Source: CBDCYH01 sp965224105 (GTDB lineage: Bacteria; Bacteroidota; Rhodothermia; Rhodothermales; JABDKH01). Taken from it: a stretch of DNA of 64,000 nt. Of this stretch, positions 32,854-41,694 are shown piece after piece (the stretch's first letter is position 1; each line of letters starts with the position of its first letter). The notes beneath the pieces are model-generated. The model ran no database searches and was not told the origin of the DNA. It saw nothing but the letters and a program-made list of their open reading frames with translations. The translations under genes were made by a program, and so were the position numbers. The stretch covers positions 310,001 through 374,000 of the forward strand of contig CBDCYH010000001.1 in NCBI GenBank assembly GCA_965224105.1, read 5' to 3'.

Positions 32854-32858
32854 CCTCC
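32854..32858 (-). promoter_or_regulatory. Shine-Dalgarno GGAGG that sets the purE start
   Basis: GGAGG on the minus strand ends eight bases before the purE ATG at 32845. It would be internal to the reading frame if translation began at the 32860 ATG. This decides for the shorter form. Confidence 0.7.
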
Positions 32859-32915
32859 AATTTTTTTGAAGAAAATACTGTCGGGTCGAGACGGGTTTAT
32901 GAAACTTTGTGTGAA

Positions 32916-34811
32916 CTAGTTGGGCTTGATGGCGGCAGGCAGGAAAGGAGGGAGTGGACAATTCAACGCTTCAATTACAGCTCTCAGTATTTCAGCCTCT
33001 TGCAGGGTTACGGTCTCATCCGCGAGCACAACCTCGGCGCAGGCGCGAACGATTTTCTTCCGAGCGCGATAGTTTGTATTGCTCAGGGCGTGGAGCGCGT
33101 GATTGAATTGCCGAGGGGATACGTCTGCGGTTGGTTTGGCGGAACTCGGGAGGAGTCCTCTGGCACCAGCATTGAAAGCGGTCTTTACCTCGATTTCGGA
33201 ATCTGATGAGATCTTTGCAAGCGTCGATAACACGTTGTGTAGGTGCGCCCGCTGACTTCCACCAACCGAAGGGCTGGGAATACCGAAAGACGCATCGAGA
33301 CGATGCTGGAGAATCAGTTGCAGTGAGCGTTCAAAAACGGACAAGTAGTTGTCGGCCTCGATAAGCCTGTCGATGTTTTCTCGAAAGCGCCGGTATTGGC
33401 CTTCCGATATTTGGCGTAGTGCTGGTGTCGCCAAATCGACAAGCGGAAGTCGCGCGTGAGTGTCGAGTCCCGCAGTGATCGGGCGTAGCTTCTGGACGTT
33501 CTTTAATATTGTACCGGTCACTGTCGACTCCAGAATCTCGATTTGCTTTCTGGCAACCTCCTGGTCGTCTGACAGCAAGAGGGCATACATAGCACACACG
33601 GCCCCAAAGCTGGTCTTTACCTCGGTGGTTAGGATGTCCGGCAGCTCGATGTGTATTATATCATCAAACGACAGATGGTCCCACGGAGACGACCCAACGG
33701 ATTCGATGACCTCGGTCGGAGTTGCCTTGACCCGATCATGGTTGTTGAAGCCCATTGCCCCAGGTGTGACTTCAGCTGAAGGTGGGGTTGACGGTTCGCC
33801 GAAAAACATGCCGTCAAACGATGGATCAAGACGCTTAATTCTTTGATCGAGCGGTGGGTGCGTTGCCCATAATGTGGCCATCGCGTTGAAAGGTCGGAAC
33901 GAAGCAAAAAATGTATGGCTGATTTCCTCGCTCTTCGGCTGGTCCAATTTAGAACCATAGACTGCGGTACCAATTTTCTTGAGTGCCCCCGCAATACCAA
34001 CAGGATTGCGCGTGAACTGCACTGCTGAAGCATCGGCAAGGAACTCACGCTGTCGTGAAACGGCACTCTGTATCATGCGGCCTAACGCCGTTCCGACATA
34101 GCCGACTATCAGGAGCACAACACCGACGGCGAGGACAACCATTATTCCACCACCTTCGTTTTTCCCGCCTCCTCGAATACGCCCGCGACCGAGTGTTCTT
34201 AATACGATGCGACCCGCAATTCCCAGAAAGAGAATACCGAAGACGATACCAGTCAGCCGTAAATTTAACCGGACATCGCGATTCAGGATGTGGCTGAATT
34301 CATGCGCGATAACACCCTGCAACTCGTCGCGATCGAGCGTCTTCAGCAGCCCGCTCGTTACTGCAACCGCAGCATCTTCTGGTCCGTGCCCAGCTGCAAA
34401 CGCGTTGATGCCTTCCTCGTTATCGATCACATATACTAGCGGAACGGCCACGCCCGAAGCAAGAGCCATCTCCTCGACTATGTTGATCAATTGTCTTTCC
34501 GCGTGGGAGCTCGTGTCCGGTTGAACCAAACGTCCTCCCATCATTTCGGCTACGGCATGGCCACCGCCGCGTAGAGAAAGGAGCTTGCCAGCAGAAGCGA
34601 TAGTTACGCTCGCCAGAACTGCGCCACCAACGGCCATCAGCAGTTGGGGATTCCAGACCTGAGCAGTTGCAGTACGCCCGGAAGCAACCGAAATGACCGC
34701 TGTGAGAGCCGCGTATACGGTTGCAATGATTAGGACAATTGCAAGCGTAAAGAGAAACACCAGAAAGACGGTCTTGCGCCGCGCCTTGTCCTGGTGCTCG
34801 AAGAAGTCCAT
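32916..34811 (-). CDS. M48 family zinc metalloprotease with extended C terminus
   Basis: This is a 631-residue membrane protease related to HtpX. Two N-terminal helices (about 14-42 and 56-76) are followed by the zinc motif HEFSH at 170-174, two more hydrophobic segments (about 183-205 and 222-246), and the third ligand Glu256 in QREFLADAS. The peptidase domain ends by about residue 300. The other 330 residues are a helical C-terminal region whose last part (about 560-625: AEVVLADETVTLQEAEILRAVIEAL, partly quoted) has the TerB-like pattern seen in many long M48 proteins. The gene directly follows lemA (27 bp), a pairing that is very common. It probably processes or degrades envelope proteins. 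Confidence 0.9.
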   Translation of the reverse strand: MDFFEHQDKARRKTVFLVFLFTLAIVLIIATVYAALTAVISVASGRTATAQVWNPQLLMAVGGAVLASVTIASAGKLLSLRGGGHAVAEMMGGRLVQPDTSSHAERQLINIVEEMALASGVAVPLVYVIDNEEGINAFAAGHGPEDAAVAVTSGLLKTLDRDELQGVIAHEFSHILNRDVRLNLRLTGIVFGILFLGIAGRIVLRTLGRGRIRGGGKNEGGGIMVVLAVGVVLLIVGYVGTALGRMIQSAVSRQREFLADASAVQFTRNPVGIAGALKKIGTAVYGSKLDQPKSEEISHTFFASFRPFNAMATLWATHPPLDQRIKRLDPSFDGMFFGEPSTPPSAEVTPGAMGFNNHDRVKATPTEVIESVGSSPWDHLSFDDIIHIELPDILTTEVKTSFGAVCAMYALLLSDDQEVARKQIEILESTVTGTILKNVQKLRPITAGLDTHARLPLVDLATPALRQISEGQYRRFRENIDRLIEADNYLSVFERSLQLILQHRLDASFGIPSPSVGGSQRAHLHNVLSTLAKISSDSEIEVKTAFNAGARGLLPSSAKPTADVSPRQFNHALHALSNTNYRARKKIVRACAEVVLADETVTLQEAEILRAVIEALNCPLPPFLPAAIKPN

Positions 34812-34838
34812 TCGCTTACGTATCTGCCGGGCGTAGCA

Positions 34839-35423
34839 CTAAAAAGAAATTTTAGGTGCTTCCCGCTCCTCGAATGACTCGACCTCGAACAGTTCGGCAT
34901 CTTTGAAACCGAATGCATTAGCGAGCATCACAGCAGGGAAGGCCTCGCGTCCGTTCTTGTAGCTTGTGACTGCGTCATTAAAAGCCTGCCGAGAAAATGC
35001 AACACGGTTCTCGGTACTTGAGAGCTCTTCCATGAGTTTGTTCATCGTCGTGTTGGCTTTGAGATCCGGATAATTTTCCGCCAATGCAAACAAACGTCCC
35101 AGGACACCGGACAGCATACCTTCGGCCCCGGCCAGCGCCATCATCGCGTCTGGATCACCAGGGTTGGCTGCAGCCTTCTTTGAAGCCGAGGCCGCACTGT
35201 TTCGAGCAGATATTACCGCCTCCAACGTCTCTCGCTCGTGCTTCAAATATCCCTTCGCCGTTTCGACGAGGTTCGGAATCAGGTCGTAGCGTCTGGTGAG
35301 TTGAACGTCAATCTGCGAATAGGCATTCTTGTATCGGTTGCGCAGCTTCACCAGCCTGTTGTAAATGCTCACACAGGCAAGTACCAAGAGAATTGCGACT
35401 CCAAGTATAATCAGAATTGTCAT
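34839..35423 (-). CDS. lemA: LemA family protein
   Basis: LemA proteins are short membrane-anchored helical proteins that are often co-encoded with M48 or DUF3137-type genes. The 194-residue product has an N-terminal transmembrane helix (about 3-20) and the conserved stretch YNRLVKLRNRYKNAYSQIDVQL, partly followed by RRYDLIPNLVETAKGYL. The long helical bundle continues to the end. The downstream M48 protease starts 27 bp after it, and ftsK lies 51 bp upstream on the same strand. The biochemical role of LemA is unknown. Confidence 0.93.
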   Translation of the reverse strand: MTILIILGVAILLVLACVSIYNRLVKLRNRYKNAYSQIDVQLTRRYDLIPNLVETAKGYLKHERETLEAVISARNSAASASKKAAANPGDPDAMMALAGAEGMLSGVLGRLFALAENYPDLKANTTMNKLMEELSSTENRVAFSRQAFNDAVTSYKNGREAFPAVMLANAFGFKDAELFEVESFEEREAPKISF

Positions 35424-35474
35424 GGGCTGGATTCCTTAGGTCGGATTAAACACAATCGTACGATACGGATTTAT

Positions 35475-37949
35475 TCAGTTCTTGTTACTAAGCATTTCGT
35501 CGAGTTCGAACTCATCCGGTACAAGTACCTTTCTGGCCTTGGATCCCTCAAATGGTCCTACGATTCCTGCAACTTCCAACTGATCGACAATCCGGGCTGC
35601 CCGTGAATAACCGACCGACAATTTTCGCTGCAGCAGTGATACCGAACCCTGTTGGCTGCGCACGATCACACGGGCCGCATCCACGAAAAGGTCATCCCGT
35701 TCAGAAGCCAGGAGTCCGGTGGAGTCTGTTGGCACGATTTCGTCTTCGATACCGGGGAGGTGGTAGGGACCATCTCCCTTCTGGCTTTGGATAAACTTGG
35801 TGAGCCTGTCAACTTCCTTCATCGACACAAAGGGGCCCTGCAGTCGATTAATATTCGTCCCCAGCATGTAGAGCAGATCACCATTCCCGACCAATCCTTG
35901 TGCTCCATTCTGGTCAAGGATAGTGCGCGAATCAATTTTGGACGCAACCTGATAGGCGAGTCTTGCCGGGAAGTTGGCTTTGATAAGCCCGGTGATCACG
36001 TCGACCGACGGTCGTTGGGTGGCCAGGACCAGGTGGATGCCGACCGCCCGGGCCATCTGCGCGAGACGAGCGATCGGTCCTTCGATGTCTTTGCCTGCCG
36101 TCATCATCAGATCGGCAAGTTCGTCGACTATTACCACGATGTACGGTAAGTGACGGTGGTCGTCTTCCGGGTCGAGATCACCACTACCAAATTTTTCATT
36201 GTAGTCCCGAACGCCCCTCACCTGCGCCTTCGACAGCAGATTGTAGCGATCTTCCATCTCTTTCTCGCAACACTTTAGCGTTGCCAGCGCCTGCGTTACA
36301 TCCGTGATAATCGGATGGTCGAAGTCCTCTGGCATGGCGACGTAGTGATCGCTTATACGTGTGTACGGCTGCAACTCAATCTTCTTGGGATCAATCATCA
36401 CAAACTTCAGATCCGATGGCGGGCAGGCATACAGAAGGCCGGTGATGATCGCGTTTAATCCGACCGATTTTCCAGATCCCGTGGCACCTGCGATCAGCAG
36501 GTGGGGAAGCTTCGTTAGGTCCGTGATAAAGACCTCCCCCTCGATGGTTTTGCCGATAATACACGGCAGTTCCATCTCCTGATCGGTGAACTTCGACGTC
36601 CCAATCACATCCGTCACGCGCACCAGCTCTCTTTGACGGTTGGGGATCTCCACGCCAATCGCCGACTTACCAGGAATGGGGGCAATCATTCGAATCCCTT
36701 TGGCCGCCAATGCCATAGCTAGGTCATCTTCAAGTGATTTGATGCGGCTAATCTTCACTCCCGGTGCCGGAGTAAGCTCATACAGTGTAACGGTGGGGCC
36801 AACAATCGCGTTGATCTCAACGATCTCGATATTATAGGTCGCGAGTTTATCGAGGAGGATCTGTTTGTTCTCCTCCAGCTCGTCGTAATCAACATTGTGC
36901 TCGTAAGCATCAGAAGGATCGAGCAGGGAGAGGCTCGGCATTTCAAATGCCGCGGCATACCCGGATTGGGAAACGATCCCGCCCAGGTCCGATGACTTCT
37001 CCTCAGCGACTTGCTGTCGCACTGACATTCCGACGCTGCTGTCAGACCCAGGCTCCTTGGCGGGAGGTGGTGCTTTCCCCGAGCTCCGGTCTGTAGGCGG
37101 CGCACCATTGCCAGATCCGCCGGCGGCCACCGATGCCGCCCTTTGAACCGTTTTCGCCTTGCGTTGAAGTACAACTGAGGGTCGCTCCAACGAAATCTCC
37201 ACCTTTCGTTTCTTTGGCGGGCGCTCCGCGATTGACTGCTCGACCCGCTGACGCTGTGCTTGCCTACGATCTTTTTCTGTTGCAAGCATCTTTTTTCGTG
37301 CTGCACGGTGGGCACGGGTGCGCGAGTTCCAGTCTTTGAACGCCTCCCTGATCCTGAACAATAAATCCTCGACACGGTCAATTGATCGTTGGATATCTCT
37401 GTCGACGATTAACAGTGCAATTACAGACAGTGTGAAAAACAAAATGATGAGGGAGCCGACTCCGCCAAACAGGGAATGCATCCAACCGGAAATTCCCTGA
37501 CCCCAGGCCCCGCTCAACACTGTCGTGTCAAACGTGAACGCTCGACCAAACCAGGCGATCGTTGCCGAAACGAGTAGCGCTCCTATCATGGTTAGAATGC
37601 TCAGAAGGGGGAGATAGACGCGGGTCTTGTGGCGAAAGAGTAAATAGCCCCAACCGAATCCCAGAATCGAGACAACAATGGATAGATATCCCAACCACCC
37701 GGGCACCAGCTTCGCAGATAGAAAAGAACCGATTAGTCCGAGCGCATTGTTTGCTGCTGATTCGCCCGGATTTAGAGCATTGCCAAGTGAAAATGCCTTT
37801 GCGAGACGATCGTCGGCGCTGTTGTAGGTTACAATTGCTAAAGCTAGCAGGATACCTGCTACCATCAGAAACAGGCCCAGGACCTCTTTCTTGCGGTGAG
37901 ACGAGATCAGGCTATTCCCGACCTCCTTTGGAGCGCGTTTTTTGCCCAT
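35475..37949 (-). CDS. ftsK: DNA translocase FtsK
   Basis: FtsK pumps DNA during chromosome dimer resolution and division. The 824-residue product has four to five transmembrane helices (about 25-185), then a basic and Pro/Gln-rich linker (about 200-310), then the RecA-like motor with Walker A GATGSGKSVGLN (about 486-497) and Walker B IVVIVDELADLM (about 610). ATQRPSVDVITGLIKANFP follows, and the gamma domain at the C terminus (about 755-815, a winged helix that reads KOPS sites) has ARVIVRSQQGSVSLLQRKL, partly quoted. The linker is shorter than in E. coli (1,329 residues) and similar to other Bacteroidota. A hairpin lies upstream of the start. Confidence 0.96.
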   Translation of the reverse strand: MGKKRAPKEVGNSLISSHRKKEVLGLFLMVAGILLALAIVTYNSADDRLAKAFSLGNALNPGESAANNALGLIGSFLSAKLVPGWLGYLSIVVSILGFGWGYLLFRHKTRVYLPLLSILTMIGALLVSATIAWFGRAFTFDTTVLSGAWGQGISGWMHSLFGGVGSLIILFFTLSVIALLIVDRDIQRSIDRVEDLLFRIREAFKDWNSRTRAHRAARKKMLATEKDRRQAQRQRVEQSIAERPPKKRKVEISLERPSVVLQRKAKTVQRAASVAAGGSGNGAPPTDRSSGKAPPPAKEPGSDSSVGMSVRQQVAEEKSSDLGGIVSQSGYAAAFEMPSLSLLDPSDAYEHNVDYDELEENKQILLDKLATYNIEIVEINAIVGPTVTLYELTPAPGVKISRIKSLEDDLAMALAAKGIRMIAPIPGKSAIGVEIPNRQRELVRVTDVIGTSKFTDQEMELPCIIGKTIEGEVFITDLTKLPHLLIAGATGSGKSVGLNAIITGLLYACPPSDLKFVMIDPKKIELQPYTRISDHYVAMPEDFDHPIITDVTQALATLKCCEKEMEDRYNLLSKAQVRGVRDYNEKFGSGDLDPEDDHRHLPYIVVIVDELADLMMTAGKDIEGPIARLAQMARAVGIHLVLATQRPSVDVITGLIKANFPARLAYQVASKIDSRTILDQNGAQGLVGNGDLLYMLGTNINRLQGPFVSMKEVDRLTKFIQSQKGDGPYHLPGIEDEIVPTDSTGLLASERDDLFVDAARVIVRSQQGSVSLLQRKLSVGYSRAARIVDQLEVAGIVGPFEGSKARKVLVPDEFELDEMLSNKN

Positions 37950-38008
37950 GGTTGCAAGGCGGAGCCAGTGCGGCTAGTTGTTGAGTCGGCGGAGGGACCA
38001 GCATACGT

Positions 38009-38031
38009 CACGATATGGCCTACATATCGTG
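38009..38031. promoter_or_regulatory. Perfect 9-bp inverted repeat upstream of ftsK
   Basis: The arms CACGATATG and CATATCGTG (9 bp, no mismatch) flank a 5-base loop GCCTA. It is in the gap between the small membrane-protein gene and ftsK, 60 bp before the ftsK start. There is no U-tract on either strand, so a terminator is unlikely. It could be an operator or a leader hairpin. Confidence 0.5.
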
Positions 38032-38123
38032 CAAGCATATTTTTCCCATTCAATAAAATACTAAAATGAATGAGAAAATGCGCTCCGGGATACCGTAGGG
38101 CGGTAGAAGCCAGGATTGTTGAC

Positions 38124-38504
38124 CTAGCTACTCGCCCCAATCGCACTCCGAGCGCCGATCAGCGTGACCGGAAGCAACAGGACGAGGAAAGCAAGGTTGT
38201 ACCACACCGGCAGAAGGTCCCATGCCGAAATTTGTACGTACAGGCCGGTCAGCAGGAGTAGAACACCTGTGATCGTGGCGTATCGCATGGGACTGTCATC
38301 TGCAATCTTGGCACACGCGAAACCGGCTGCCATCGACGCAAGGGCACTTAACGCCAGATATATCAGCAGTGCAGAAACGTTCGACGTATAACCATCATCA
38401 TTATGAACGTTTGCAAAAATGCTTCTAACTACCTGTGATCCAAGAAGAAAAACAGCGGTCCAAACGAGAAAGCCTGCAACAACGGACAGAATATTCTTAA
38501 CCAT
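38124..38504 (-). CDS. Small four-helix membrane protein
   Basis: This is a 126-residue membrane protein with hydrophobic segments at about 5-27, 46-66, 73-92 and 97-117 and almost no soluble part. I recognise no family. The frame is open to 38639, within the antiporter 3' end, but the hydrophobic protein begins at the ATG at 38502-38504. The antiporter gene ends 86 bp upstream. No function is proposed. Confidence 0.6.
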   Translation of the reverse strand: MVKNILSVVAGFLVWTAVFLLGSQVVRSIFANVHNDDGYTSNVSALLIYLALSALASMAAGFACAKIADDSPMRYATITGVLLLLTGLYVQISAWDLLPVWYNLAFLVLLLPVTLIGARSAIGASS

Positions 38505-38589
38505 AACGACCCATATCTGGTGGAAAGGGGATGTTACGATTGTTTTGGAATATTCGCCAACACCAGCCTGCTTCGAGCTGGTTCGATGA

Positions 38590-41112
38590 TTACGAGTCGG
38601 TTTGTTTGTCGAACATCTCCGTAACTGTTTCGTCATCACCTACGATCGTTACCCGGTCCGAAATCTGCAGGATGGTGGAGTCATTGAAATCAAGCAAGTC
38701 ACCGTTCCTGCCGACCAACGCAATGACAGCGTCGTTAGGAAGATTCGCATCAGCAACACTGGATCCGGCGAGGTGCCAGGGGTCGGAATCATCAAGCGTG
38801 TAGGATATGTAGTGCGCAGGAGAAAGAAGCGACTCTTTCAACCGCTGGGCATCAGTTGCCTGCGTCCATTGCTTGAGAAAATCTTCGGACTCAATCCTCC
38901 CGGCAATCTGGGCCAATACTTTCAGATGTGCCCCCGGATTGTCTTGCGGGCTGACGAGTAAAAACAAACCACCGACTGTCGAGTGCACACCATCCCCAGT
39001 CTCGAATCCATCTTCGTACTCAATCTCGATTCCTTTCTTGCATCGGATGATTACCATCTCGGGGTTTTCGATTTTCGACAGCCGAAAGTGCGGGATGGCA
39101 AAACCACGAACAATTGGTGCAGCGCCAAACTTCGCGCCCTCGATAAAGCCGGTGCCCAATTTCTCGGCGGTAATCGGAAGTGTCGTAGCCAGCAATGCCG
39201 AAGCCTGTAGTGCAACAGCAGAGAATTCAGCCTTGTCGTCGAAATCCAGAACGTGTGACCTTGTAAGTAATTTGTCAAACGCCTCGCCATCCACTTTTTG
39301 GCGCTCCCGCTCCACTGACGGGACGAATACGACTACTCGATCTCCAGGATTGGCATTCAACTGTCGCGATTCTGCGGCAACTACAATTTCGTTGGGCTTG
39401 ACAACCAACATCGGAAATGCACCGTCGTGCTTCTCGGTAAATTGGCCCAGTGTTTTCTCGGGAGTGATCGTCTTGACAACCACGTTTGCCCCTGCGTTGA
39501 ACCGATTCGTAATCGCCACGTAGGAATCGCCGTTGAACAGGACGTTACCTGTAAGGTGCGACGCAACATGGGAAGTCTCGTCCGCGCTGCCTGATCCACC
39601 TGACAGTTGATAAACCTCACTACTTTCGAAAATCTCTGAAAAGTTGAGTACCGCGAGCGAGTTGATTTCGTGATTCGCGGTGAGTGCAAAAAACTTTCCG
39701 ATCCCGCTCAGGTCGAGTTCGTCAATCACCGACTCCGACAATGCGTTTGCAACAACAGCGTTAATTCCCATCTGTTTTGCAATCATGATGTTGCGCAAGT
39801 TGGTGTCGATCATCATGACTTTATGGCCACTCTGCATAACAACGCGGGCGAGTTGTCTCGCCCACGGGTGCGCACCAAGCATCAGAATGCCTTGTGGATT
39901 TTGATCGGCAAGCCCCAGGTATTTGGCAAGAGGGGAGATCGACAAGCCATAGATCGCAACGGTGCCAACGATCACAAGGAAAATGAGAGGTACGAGTATC
40001 GGTGCTTGTTCGGGGAAAATAGGTTCCAATCTGAACGCAAAAAGGGATGCGACGGCAGCTGCGACTATCCCGCGCGGCGCGAGCCACGAAAGAAACACCT
40101 TTTCTTTCAAATCAAGATTGGTGAACAGGGCCGAAACGAATACCGCCACCGGCCGGACAACGAGAATCAGAATTCCAAGAAAAGCAAACGAGCGCCATGT
40201 TATTAGGGATAACACACTCAGGTCGAGTCGCGCGCTGAGCAGAATGAACAAGCTTCCAATCAGCAAAACCTGTAGATCCTCTTTGAACTCCGCAATCCTC
40301 CTTACATCAACGTATTTCTGATTCGCCAGGAGAATGCCCATCAGGGTTACTTCCAGCAATCCAGACTCGTGTTGCAATGAGTTGGACAGGGCGAATGTCG
40401 CGACGACGATCATGAGTGCGACGGACGTCTGCAGGAAATCTGGGACCAAGCGATTGTGTATAACCAGGACCAGGAAGCCCGCTCCGAGCACGCCAATACC
40501 CACGCTTGCTACAACGGTGAGCATCAGCCCTTCGAATGCGTGGCCGATTCCTTCACTCAAGGTGCTCCCGGCCTCTCCTGAGTTGAGAAGGATAACGGCT
40601 TCCAATACCAGCACCGCGAGTATGGCGCCGACGGGATCAATGGTTATTCCTTCCCATCGAGCAATGTTGCTGATACGTCCGCGAGGTCGCACATGCCTAA
40701 GGAGGGGGATGACAACCGTAGGGCCGGTAACCGTAACGATGGCACCTGCGAGCGATGCAAGGGGGGCGTTGAGACCAACGATGTAGTATGCGGCCAGACC
40801 TGCAAGCACCCACGTGATGAGAACGCCAAGTGTGATGAGGCTCAGGACAGCCGCACCAATTTCACGGAATTCAGAGATGCGTAAAGAGAGACCCCCTTCG
40901 AACAGGATTATCCCGATTGAAACCGAAACGAAGGCGAAAAGCCAGTCTCCCTGTAGCGTTTCTGGGGGCAGGATTCCCGATACCGGGCCAGCCAGGAACC
41001 CAACGATGAGCAACAACAAGATGCTAGGCAGCCGCAATTTCCAGGCAAGCCACTGCGCACCTATCCCAAGAACGATGACGGAAACAATCCCGAGCAGTGT
41101 GGACTCTACCAC
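38590..41112 (-). CDS. Monovalent cation:proton antiporter with RCK and PTS-EIIA-like domains
   Basis: The 840-residue protein is a CPA-type (NhaP-like) antiporter with about 12 hydrophobic segments in residues 1-385 (TVTGPTVVIPLL at about 140, then GITIDPVGAILAV with the ion-binding Asp). A TrkA-N/RCK Rossmann domain follows (about 395-520: GILMLGAHPWARQLARV). A TrkA-C-like segment (about 565-600) precedes an EIIA-like domain of the fructose/mannitol type (about 615-765), whose GFAIPHF carries the phosphorylatable His at residue 675. A second TrkA-C-like segment ends the protein (about 770-830). The order antiporter-RCK-EIIA suggests control of ion exchange by nucleotides or by PTS phosphorylation. 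No PTS genes are in view. Confidence 0.88.
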   Translation of the reverse strand: MVESTLLGIVSVIVLGIGAQWLAWKLRLPSILLLLIVGFLAGPVSGILPPETLQGDWLFAFVSVSIGIILFEGGLSLRISEFREIGAAVLSLITLGVLITWVLAGLAAYYIVGLNAPLASLAGAIVTVTGPTVVIPLLRHVRPRGRISNIARWEGITIDPVGAILAVLVLEAVILLNSGEAGSTLSEGIGHAFEGLMLTVVASVGIGVLGAGFLVLVIHNRLVPDFLQTSVALMIVVATFALSNSLQHESGLLEVTLMGILLANQKYVDVRRIAEFKEDLQVLLIGSLFILLSARLDLSVLSLITWRSFAFLGILILVVRPVAVFVSALFTNLDLKEKVFLSWLAPRGIVAAAVASLFAFRLEPIFPEQAPILVPLIFLVIVGTVAIYGLSISPLAKYLGLADQNPQGILMLGAHPWARQLARVVMQSGHKVMMIDTNLRNIMIAKQMGINAVVANALSESVIDELDLSGIGKFFALTANHEINSLAVLNFSEIFESSEVYQLSGGSGSADETSHVASHLTGNVLFNGDSYVAITNRFNAGANVVVKTITPEKTLGQFTEKHDGAFPMLVVKPNEIVVAAESRQLNANPGDRVVVFVPSVERERQKVDGEAFDKLLTRSHVLDFDDKAEFSAVALQASALLATTLPITAEKLGTGFIEGAKFGAAPIVRGFAIPHFRLSKIENPEMVIIRCKKGIEIEYEDGFETGDGVHSTVGGLFLLVSPQDNPGAHLKVLAQIAGRIESEDFLKQWTQATDAQRLKESLLSPAHYISYTLDDSDPWHLAGSSVADANLPNDAVIALVGRNGDLLDFNDSTILQISDRVTIVGDDETVTEMFDKQTDS

Positions 41113-41256
41113 GGCAACTCCTTACTACTAACAGCGTGACGTCAGAAGATAGGAGTTTTGGTAGACCAGTTGACGATTAACCGGAGTCTACCTGGGGGGC
41201 TGCGCGGAGTGTCAGACGACGGGACCGCTAACGTCTCTTAACCTTTACGGTGGGGA

Positions 41257-41475
41257 TTATTTGTGGCGAAATACGATTCTACCCTTCGTCAGGTCGTAGG
41301 GTGACATTTCAACATCGACACGGTCTCCCGGGACGATCTTGATAAAAAACTTCCTCATTTTACCTGAGAGAAGTCCGAGAATTTCGTGTCCGTTGTCCAG
41401 TTGGACGCGGAATTGTGTATTGGGCAGTGCCTCTGTGACGACTCCACCCTGCTTAATTGGTTCTTGTTTAGCCAT
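41257..41475 (-). CDS. infA: Translation initiation factor IF-1
   Basis: IF-1 is a 72-residue OB-fold protein that binds the ribosomal A site. The sequence has GGVVTEALPNTQFRVQLDNG, partly quoted, then LGLLSGKMRKFFIKIVPGDRV and DLTKGRIVFRHK, all standard. Outside the usual ribosomal operon, it stands between the antiporter gene downstream (145 bp) and the pilin-like operon upstream, whose terminator separates the two units. Confidence 0.97.
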   Translation of the reverse strand: MAKQEPIKQGGVVTEALPNTQFRVQLDNGHEILGLLSGKMRKFFIKIVPGDRVDVEMSPYDLTKGRIVFRHK

Positions 41476-41605
41476 ATATACCGTGATGAATGTAACTGAT
41501 ACTTCTACATCCAGTATCGTGCCTAAAACGCTGAAAGTCCAGATAAACTGAACAATTGGCAGGAAATGAGTTCAAAATTTGGATGGTGCAGTCTCGGTGC
41601 GGGCC

Positions 41606-41671
41606 AAAAAAAGAACGATAACTTGGGAGCACGCGGCAGTTAGTGGGCGCCGCGTAACTCCCGAGCTATCG
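41606..41671 (-). terminator. Strong intrinsic terminator of the pilin-like operon
   Basis: On the minus strand a 22-23-base stem forms between 41649-41671 and 41616-41637. There are only a few mismatches and the loop is about 11 bases. It is followed directly by a run of seven Ts (complement of 41606-41612) after two spacer bases. It lies 24 bp after the stop of the PilX-like gene and isolates infA from that transcript. Confidence 0.88.
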
Positions 41672-41694
41672 CTTGGGCAACAGGTAGTCGGCTA

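Noticed and set aside
38570..38600. TGGTTCGATGATT resembling a tRNA T-loop
   Set aside because: No matching acceptor or anticodon stem and no CC closing the loop. It lies at the antiporter 3' end.
41113..41256. GGTAGAC/GTCTACC inverted repeat and a TGACGTCA palindrome upstream of the antiporter
   Set aside because: A 7-bp arm with a 19-base loop and an isolated 8-bp palindrome are expected by chance at this length.
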